Part shown: one piece after another, positions 56,674 to 64,000 of the stretch | How positions within the stretch are numbered: position 1 is the stretch's first letter | How the letters are laid out: the number at the start of each line of letters is the position of its first letter | Source of the DNA: Platanthera guangdongensis | Taxonomy: Eukaryota; Streptophyta; Magnoliopsida; Asparagales; Orchidaceae | Length of the DNA: 64,000 bases | Assembly (NCBI GenBank): GCA_039583875.1 | Contig: CM077163.1 | Coordinates: 236,646,646 to 236,710,645 of the forward strand | Direction: 5' to 3' | Position numbers and translations under genes: made by a program | The notes under the pieces: generated by a model | What the model was told of the DNA's origin: nothing | The model's input: the letters and a program-made list of their open reading frames with translations, nothing else | Databases searched by the model: none

Positions 56674-59010
56674 TGTACAACCCCGTAGCCGGGCGAGTGG
56701 GACCCTCCCCAAATAGCAGCCTAGGGGCGTGTTGTGGGCGACGAGTCAGTGCGACCCCGTTTGAGGACGTGCGGGTGCTCGCGCATGCTTGGGATTTTTA
56801 TGTCTTATGTTGTGATATATATTTATTATATATATATTCATCATATATATATATATTTATTATAATATATGTGTATATATATTATATATATACATAGGGG
56901 ATGGGAGGCTTGATGGGTGTGGCAGCAAAAAGCAAAAGAAGAAAGAAATAAAGAAGAAATCCGGGAGGTGTTGGGTATGGCAGGGGAGAGGAAGAAAGAT
57001 AAAAAAAGGAAAAAAGGGGGAACCCTAGAGAGAGAGGCAGCAGGTTTTCTCCAAAAGAGCAGAGCGGCAGCCGCATCATTTGGCCCACACCATCTCTCCC
57101 GACCTCTCTCTCTCTCTCTGCAAGGAGGAATCGCCCGCCTCCATCTCTCACTCCGGCCACCCACCAGCAAGGAGGAGCCGCCACCGCCCTCCTCTGGGTG
57201 CACTTCCCCCACCTCCTCTTTCTCCTCCGAGCACCGTTCTCTGGCGATCCAGCCAACTGCCCCACTCGAAATGATTAAAAAGGAAGAGATAACTCAGTGT
57301 TGGTGGCCATCGGAGCATCACACAGGGAAAGGGGATTCACTCCTCCCGATTCCTGCTACGTGACGGCGGAAAATATGGAAAACCCCGGGATTCCTCTCGG
57401 ACATCTGTTCTTCCCCCCCCAACAGCCACAGTAAAAGTCATGGCTGATGGCTTTTTCCGGCGCCACTTGTTCGTGACAAGCACAACTCTGGCAAAGCTTC
57501 TCCAAATCTCCCTCTCTATCTTCTTATTTCTCCCAGATTTGCTTTCTCTCCCTAAACCTCATAGCCGACCACCACCATATTCCAGATCTGACCGAGCCAC
57601 ATCCTTCCTTGGCTCCGACAAGCTCCTACCAGCAGGATCCGGTGTGTTTCCGGACAACTCTATGTCTGACCGCCCCTCTCCCTCTCTCCCGGCCGCCTGG
57701 AGCAACCCGGCCCCCCTCTCTTTCTCTCGGCCTGGAGCAGGGCTCAGCTTGGAGTGGGGGTTCGACCTGGGGCTAAGCCCTAATTTTTCACCACCGGCAA
57801 CAAGCTCGGCCTGGAGCGAGGCTCGGCCTGGAGCGAGGCTCGGCCTGGAGCGAGGCTCGGCCTGGAGTGAGGCTCGGCCTGGAGCGAGGCTCGGCCTGGA
57901 GTGGAGATCGACCACCGACGCGACCGTATGCAGTAGGATCGACTCGGAGCTCCTCTCCCATCCCCGCCGCCAAACACGCGACAAGGGTAACGATGTTTCA
58001 ACTTGGGCATGTGAAGCCTTCAATTTCCATATTCGCACGGAAGCCCCTCTCCACCAACGGGTGGGAGGAAGGGAGCTCCCCGACGGGTTGACGTGTACGT
58101 CCCCGCAGTTAATTGCATTAGTGCCCGGAAGCGTGAGTACGGGTTTAGGCATGCTGTGTGAAACCCATCCGGACGTGTGAGCCAGATTGGTGATGTTCTG
58201 GGGTTCCCGGAGAAGACTCCGAGGAAGTTGTTTATTTAGCCGCTTGCAGGGAATGCGCTCCGTAGCCCCCAAAAAGGGGATGTGCACAATATGTTTGGTC
58301 AGCTTATGTTGGCCGACCGATGACTAGTTGGCCGCCGCTCGTCGAGACGTTGGCGTACAGGTGTTGCAGTACCAGGCGGGGAGTAGCGGGCTTAAGCCCA
58401 AACTTGTGCTGGCCCTCGAAGGCCTTTTTGTTTATATTTCCGGCCTGCGTGCCGAGTATGGAATTTATATTCCTGTAATATTCTTTTATATCTCTGATGC
58501 TCTGTGAATGTAGTTTACTCCTGTCTTGGGCGAGCGGTGTGTTCGTGAACCGCTCCCCCCGTGTGGGCCCCGAGGTATAGATGCCGGGAAGCCCCTGATG
58601 GCCCGTTGCCATCCTTTCAGAGTAGCGGAGTTCCGCTATTGGCGGCCCAATTGGGGCTGCGTAGAGTAGGGCTGCTGGGCGGTCTGGCGCTAATAGTAAG
58701 GCAGGCGGGGAGCATTTTACATAGACCCGAGGTGGCACCTCTAGTTTGGGAGCGGATCTCGAGATCCTCCTTGGATGTTCCGATCGGCCAAGAGAGCCCT
58801 CCGAAGGTGTCTTAGCTCAGCCCTTGGCTTGGGAGGGGAAGAGTTAGTTAGTCTTCCGGGTATGCGGCGAGTCCTCCACGCTGAGACCTTGGGTCTGTCT
58901 CTTGTGTTCCTAGTCTTGTGCCTAGATCGTTCGCTTGAGGGTAGTAGGTGCGCGATCACCCCTTACCCAAGGGTCGAACTCCACGTGAGACCGATTTTTC
59001 GGTTTCAACA
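56674..59010 (+). repeat. 3' LTR of the large LTR element
   Basis: It is colinear with 43297-45594 and ends CGGTTTCAACA. Differences include a longer run of the GGCCTGGAGCGAGGCTC unit (about 57810-57905), which has extra copies relative to the 5' LTR, and small indels. Confidence 0.9.
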
Positions 59011-59540
59011 GGCGCCGCACAAACATCCATCATCGCCGCCGCCGCCGCGCCAATCGTCTTCCCCGTCGCCGCAAACCGTCGTAGCTGTCACCGCAAACCG
59101 TCATCGCCGACGCTGCACCGAAATCGCCTCCGCCGCAAACAGTCATCGTCGCCGCCGAAAATCGTCATCGTCGTCGCCGCAAATCATGTAACATCCTCTA
59201 TCCGTCACATAGCATATAACAGTAGGTCCGGCCGAGGCCCGACGCAATATACCACAGACAGACCGAGTGGTTACTCAATGGAAACCATCCAACCAATCAA
59301 ACGTCCTACATAGAGGCATTCTAGCGGAAGCAATTATTAATAGTTGCAATTTAAAGAACCAAACATAAGCAAGAATGTCCACTAAACAAAACCACAGGAA
59401 TGAAATACAAATACACAAGCACTGGCCTTATGACCTTACAATTGTTTTCCTCAAATTACATGTCTTTCAAACCTCGGCGCGCAGGCCGGTCATACATGAA
59501 TAAAAGAAAACACTCAATTTAGGCCTTCGAGGGCCGGCTC
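59011..59540. repeat. GC-rich minisatellite and flank at the insertion site of the large element
   Basis: Variants of CGTCGCCGCAAACCGTC recur several times between 59040 and 59190, and one occurs on the other side of the element at 43270-43290. The large element therefore inserted into this minisatellite. From about 59190 the sequence is probably the 3' non-coding part of the following Ty3 element. Confidence 0.55.
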
Positions 59541-59568
59541 AACAATTTGGGCTTTAGCCCGCTATTTA

Positions 59569-60072
59569 TCACTCGGCTCCGCAGCACTTGCAACCAACAA
59601 TCCACCGCACCGCCTTCCGCAACACTGATATGTGGAATACATCATGTAGACCACTTAGCTCCACTGATAGCCTCAATCTATATGCTGCTTCGCCAATCCG
59701 CTCCAGAACCTCAAATGGTCCAAGGTACCTCAGGCTTAGCTTTTTCAATCGCCGCACCCGCGAGACACCTTTGAACGGCTTGATCTTCAAGTACACCCAA
59801 TCGCCGACAGCGAACTGCACGTTCCTGTGCTTGGCATTATAATACTTCGTATGGCGGTCCTGAGCGATTAACAACCTCTCCCGAATGCTTCTCACCATAG
59901 AAGTAGCATCCTCTACCTCTAATCGCTTATACAACTTTGATTCACCAGTTTCCAACCAGGACAACGGCGTACGACATTTTCTACCATAAAGGGCCTCGAA
60001 GGGCGCCATTTTATACTCGCTTGGTAGCTGTTGTTGTACGCGAACTCCACCAAATAAAAGGGATCTTCCCAT
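59569..60072 (-). pseudogene. Ty3 integrase C-terminal region without chromodomain
   Basis: It contains MAPFEALYGRKCRTPLSW, DWVYLKIKPFKGVSR, LRYLGPFEVLERIGEAAYRL and HDVFHISVLRK, the usual end of integrase. In relatives a chromodomain follows about here; this frame instead ends after VGCKCCGAE, so the chromodomain has been lost or is out of frame. Confidence 0.75.
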
Positions 60073-60925
60073 TGCTTTCCAAAGTCCAGGACACGCATGC
60101 GTAACATGTCTTCCATTGTCTTATTGACCCTCTTGGTCTGCCCATCCGTTTGCGGATGAAAGGCTGTGCTAAAACTCAGCTTTGTTCCCAACATCTGTTG
60201 CACTAGCCTCCAATCATTTGACGTGAACCGCCCATCTCGGTCACTCACGATGCTGCGGGGCACACCGTGAAGCCGCACTATATTATCCACATATAACTTC
60301 GCCAGTTTCTCAACCGGATCATTCTTCCTATGCGGAATGAAATGCGACACCTTCGTTAGACGATCTACAACCACCCAAATGGCGTCGTTCCCCTTTTGCG
60401 ACCTTGGCAACCCATGCACAAAGTCCATAGTAATGTCGTCGAACTTCCACTCCAGAATAGGCAAGGATTTCAAGAATCCTCCCGGCTTTTGGCATTCCGC
60501 CTTTACCAAGGCGAAAGTTTGACACTTCGCCACGTAGAGCGCCACATCCTTTTCAGTCCTGGCCACCAGAACAATTTCTTAACATCGCGGTACATCTTCG
60601 TGCTCCCCGGGTGAATGGAGTACTTGGTATGATGCGCTTCGTACAACAATTCCACCCGCAAATTGCCCATGTTTGGGACGCACAGACGACAGTCTTTCCA
60701 AAGTAATCCGTCCTCCACAACGAATTGGGAATTCGACTCATCCAGATCCTCTATCATGAGTTGCTTCATGTGGACATTCATATCCAACGCCTGCCGAATC
60801 CGATCATCCAGGTCATATTGGACTTCAGTCCAATTTAATACTGCTTCAGCACTTGATTGCTTATCAACACAAAAGATCTCCAACGTCTCTAACTCCAGAA
60901 CCAACCGCTCGTCATGGACCGACAA
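59919..60925 (-). pseudogene. Ty3 integrase
   Basis: The HHCC zinc region (AHHTKYSIHPGSTKMYRD, FWWPG) is followed by the core: VVVDRLTKVSHF (first Asp), SIVSDRDGRF (second Asp) and HPQTDGQTKRVNKTM. At the last motif the usual catalytic Glu of the DGQ(S/T)ER sequence is Lys, so this copy lacks the DDE triad. Frames change near 60560. Confidence 0.82.
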
Positions 60926-61664
60926 CTAATTGGCTTGAGCTGGGACCCGACTACTCAACGCGTCCGCAACCGCATTGCCTTTACCAGGCACATAGTGGAT
61001 CTTGAATGTATAGTCCCACGGGAACTCCATCCATCTACGCTGCCGCATATTCAGATCTTTCTGATCAATAAAATATTTCAGGCTCTTGTGATCGGTGTAG
61101 ATATCAATCTTCACACCGTACAAATAATGTCTCCACAACTTCATAGCAAAATCACGGCCGCTAACTCCAAGTCATGGACCGGATAGTCCTCTCGTGCACC
61201 TTCAACTGTCTCGAGCCATAAGCTATAACGCTTTTATGCTGTAACAGCACACAACCCAAACCACCGCCCGAAGCATCGCTATAAATCTCATAACCTTCGG
61301 TCCCACTTGGCGAACTCAACACAGGCGCCGTGGTCAACTGACATTTCAACTACTCAAAAGCTCGCGCGCACTCCGGCGTCCAAACGAACTTCTGCTCCTT
61401 CCTCGTTAAAGTAGTGAGAGGTAACGCTATCCGCGAGAAGTTCTCTGCGAAGCGCCTATAATAGCCGGCAAGCCCCAGAAAGCTCCGGACTTCCGCTACC
61501 GTAGAAAGCTCAGGCCACTCTCGTATCGCAACAATCTTTGCTGGATCCACTGCAATACCTTCCTCACTCACTATATGACCGAGGAACGCCACTGAGGACA
61601 ACCAAAACTCGCACTTCGAGAACTTGACGTACAACTGATTCCTTCTTAGCGTCTCCAAAACCAA
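60926..61664 (-). pseudogene. Ty3 reverse transcriptase thumb and RNase H
   Basis: [20 protein letters not shown] and [19 protein letters not shown] are the connection region. YSDASGGGLGCVLLQ gives the first RNase H Asp and [10 protein letters not shown] a later motif. A stop at about 61350 and a frameshift at about 61150 interrupt it. Confidence 0.85.
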
Positions 61665-62365
61665 ATGAAAATGCCTGAAGTGATCTCCTCACTCTGCGAG
61701 TACACCAAAATATCATCTATGAAGACGATCACAAAATGGTCCAAGTTCTCCCTGAAGGTCCTGTTCATCAAATCCATGAACACTGACGATGCATTCGTCA
61801 GTCCAAACGGCATGACCGTAAACTCGTAATGCCCGTATCTTGTACTGAACGCTGTCTTAGGAATATCACTCTCCCTTATCCTCAGCTGATAGTAGCTAGA
61901 CTTGAGATCCAACTTAGAGTACACCGTCGACACAACCAACTGATCAAAAAGATCATCGATCCTTGGGATTGGGTACTTGTTCTTTTCCATTAGCTTGTTT
62001 AACTCCCGATAATCAATACAGAGTCTCAAGCTCCCGTCCTTCTTCTTTACAAAGAGGACCGGTGCGCTCCAATGCGGCGAACTTGGACGCACAAACCCTT
62101 GCTCCAACAACTCTTGAAGTTGCACCTTCAGCTCCACCATTTCCTTAGGCGCTAGCCGATACGGAGATCGTGACACAGGCTTTGCACCTGGCACTAGCTC
62201 AATAGTGAAATCTATCTCCCGTTGAGGCGGGGCTCCAGGAAGATCTGCGGGGAACACATCAGGGTATTTAGCTACCACTGAAATACTATCCAACGCAGGC
62301 TTTGGCTTTGCAACCTCCACTAGTGTAAATAACAGTTCTACACCAGCACGAACCGCCTTCACCAC
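61646..62365 (-). pseudogene. Ty3 reverse transcriptase
   Basis: Motifs in order: [78 protein letters not shown] and the catalytic FIDDILVYS. The frame breaks just after the catalytic site near 61670. Confidence 0.88.
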
Positions 62366-62788
62366 CTAAAGAGCAGACATCAACGTCCTGCTCGACCCTT
62401 TCAAGCCCGCAAAAGTCGTCTCACGACTTGCTCCCAACTTGACTTCCTTGTGACCGCAATCAATATAGGCTTGCTGCTCCGAGAGCCAGTCCATGCCAGA
62501 TATAACGTCGAACTCCACCAACGGTAGTAACGACACTTGCAGATCGAACTCTTGATTCCCAATGCGAATCTTAACACCGCAGACTTTATCCGCGCGCATC
62601 GAACACCCATTCGGTAACAAAACACCCAACTTGTCCTTCGCCATCGAAGAAGGTACTCTGATGTGCGATATGAATCCTTCGGACAAGAAGGAGTGTGAAG
62701 CTCCCGTATCAAAGAGTGCTCTCACCGGAAACTCACAAATCAAAACAAATCCTAAACAAGCAGTGGTAAGGTAACATACGCATAACAA
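62366..62788 (-). pseudogene. Ty3 aspartic protease
   Basis: It has the RALFDTGASHSFLS active site and the EFDVISGMDWLSEQQAYIDC segment of the RVP_2 family. The catalytic DTG is intact. Stops separate it from the neighbouring gag and reverse transcriptase frames. Confidence 0.85.
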
Positions 62789-62817
62789 GTATTTAAAGAA
62801 ATTTAACTTGCTACAAA

Positions 62818-63234
62818 TTAAACCGTACCTATCACCACATCCGCTTGTTTGATGGCCTCCTGTTGGCCAAGATTATAAACTATCGGTTGAGCCGGAGCAT
62901 AATGAGATGTGGTTGACTCCACCGCCTTTCCCTTCTCTTCATAAGTTGCTCCTGGCTTCCTCTCGGACTTGGTACGTCCACTCCAACAATCATGTGCAAA
63001 ATGCTCCGGCTTCCCACAAGTAAAACATGCACCAGGGGTACGACCCGTAGTCACCGCAGAAGCACTAGAAGAGGGGGCTGGACCCGAAGTCCTAGCCTTC
63101 TTGTTGAACCTTCGATAGCCAGACTTTGAAGTAGTCGGCACCTTGAACTCAGATTTCTTATCACCCAAGCTTTTCTTCGCTTGAACCTTCTTCATGTCCT
63201 TCTCCAAGGACCGGGTCGTGTTGACCAAGGTCAA
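62818..63234 (-). pseudogene. Ty3 gag zinc knuckle region
   Basis: A basic linker is followed by ACFTCGKPEHFAHDCW, a CCHC knuckle (C-x2-C-x4-H-x4-C) that binds the packaged RNA in the family. Confidence 0.8.
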
Positions 63235-63240
63235 GAAACC

Positions 63241-63975
63241 CTACGTTATCGGCCCCGAGAGTAGTAGCCTCAAGTCATCTCTTAGACCTTCGTACAAACG
63301 GTTGGTCTTACGCTCCTCATCCGCAATGGTGGAGCTAGCATACCGACCCAACCAAGTAAGCTCGTGGAGAAACTCATCCACGCTACTCTCTCCTTGTACC
63401 AACCTCTGGAACTCATTATCCAAAGCTATCCTCTGAGTCGAAGGGAGGTACCTAGCCAAGAACAGTCTCGAGAACTCCTCCATCGAGACGTCTGTAAGTT
63501 GCCTACCTCTCAATAGATGCAGCTCCAAACCCTCCCACCACAGCATAGCGTCTCCATCTAACAGGAATGTAACTATAGTGGTCATCTGCCACTCCTCCGT
63601 CTCCGTCGCTGTCAAGACTCTCTTCACACGGGAGAGTAAGTCTTCAGCTTGAGATGGGGTTCCCAACCCCGAGAATACCGGAGGATTAAAGCTTATGACA
63701 TGTTTGAGCTGTCTCTTGGTTGCCCTCCTTGGCACCAACGACTCCACTACTACCTGCTCCACTCTTCTCGGCTCAACCTCTGAAAGAGGTACCCGCTCCA
63801 TCGCAGGAGCGGGCTGCTACATTTGCCTTGCAGGCTGCGCATTGATCATGACAAACACTGCTTCGGCCACCAATTGTATGGTCTCAGCCGATGGAGGTGT
63901 TGCAGGAGCATTATTTGGTGCACTACTAGCCTCAGAAACTCGGCGTTCCGACGGCCCAGCACCGCTTCTGGTCAC
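63241..63975 (-). pseudogene. Ty3 gag
   Basis: The core (from an ATG at 63801) has FSGLGTPSQAEDLLSRVKRV, the WWEGLELHL segment and EFSRLFLARYLPSTQRIA, standard for chromovirus gag. An in-frame N-terminal piece (TRSGAGPSERRVSEASS) extends upstream to about 63975 and is separated by a TAG near 63814. The frame ends at 63241 by a stop a few bases before the zinc-knuckle frame. Confidence 0.8.
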
Positions 63976-64000
63976 CTATAGTAGTACAAAACACCGTTAA

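Larger units (their letters stand above)
43297..59010 (+). mobile_element. Large non-coding LTR retrotransposon (LARD-like) with a nested TR-GAG element
   Basis: Two colinear LTRs of about 2.3 kb (43297-45594 and 56674-59010) bracket an interior without gag or pol in the sense strand. The 5' LTR is followed by a tRNA-Phe-type primer site and the 3' LTR is preceded by the family polypurine tract. Flanks are GGCGA (43292-43296) and GGCGC (59011-59015), a 5 bp duplication with one difference. The interior has a 283 bp direct repeat and a hairpin-motif array; the array is split by the element at 47351-55655. Confidence 0.87.
59569..63975 (-). mobile_element. Decayed Ty3/gypsy (chromovirus-like) gag-pol on the minus strand
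   Basis: Gag, zinc knuckle, protease, reverse transcriptase, RNase H and integrase occur in the Ty3 order, with several frameshifts and stops. LTRs are not identifiable in the window; the 5' one would lie beyond 64000. It differs from the TR-GAG and large elements, which belong to another lineage. Confidence 0.85.

Overview
This window is plant nuclear DNA. It has spliced genes with GT-AG introns, an intron-rich plant topoisomerase II gene, LTR retrotransposons of both superfamilies, and hAT, MULE and MITE remnants. It looks like an angiosperm, and the MDLNLYLG-type RING protein and the retroelement mix lean towards a monocot, but I cannot name the species. Only three ordinary host genes are visible: a small LEA At5g17165-like gene (9603-10544, +), a MUSE1/2-like RING E3 ligase gene (22313-20500, -) and a DNA topoisomerase II gene (42762-34622, -, 22 exons reconstructed in frame, 1491 aa). 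Most of the rest is transposon-derived.

Layout. 1-4155 holds two antisense genes of a Tat-type Ty3/gypsy element, each with its own TATA box, followed by that element's polypurine tract and 3' LTR (from 4156). About 6110-7940 is an orientation-switching array of roughly 19-21 bp units with T-tracts and CG palindromes. 8.3-15.8 kb holds MITEs, the LEA gene, a 1012 bp hAT element with a perfect 8 bp target duplication, and a MULE-gypsy chimera. 17.1-20.7 kb is a tandem duplication of the RING gene's 3' end; one copy was split by an insertion carrying a BED-finger hAT remnant and about 640 bp of polypyrimidine. 23858-28579 is a complete but dead Ty1/copia element. 29443-33595 is a non-autonomous gag-protease LTR element, in reverse orientation. 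TOP2 follows. 43297-59010 is a 15.7 kb LTR element with no coding capacity; a second gag-protease element (47351-55655, reverse) is nested inside its tandem array. 59.5-64 kb is a decayed chromovirus-like Ty3 polyprotein on the minus strand.

The most striking feature is a family of LTR elements with very different contents (antisense genes; gag-protease only, twice; no coding). All four share the same polypurine tract and LTR tip, and the three that show it share a tRNA-Phe-type primer-binding site. The three non-autonomous members also carry tandem arrays built around one hairpin-forming motif with partly compensatory stem changes. This suggests elements moved by a shared partner, with a conserved structured signal next to the 3' LTR.
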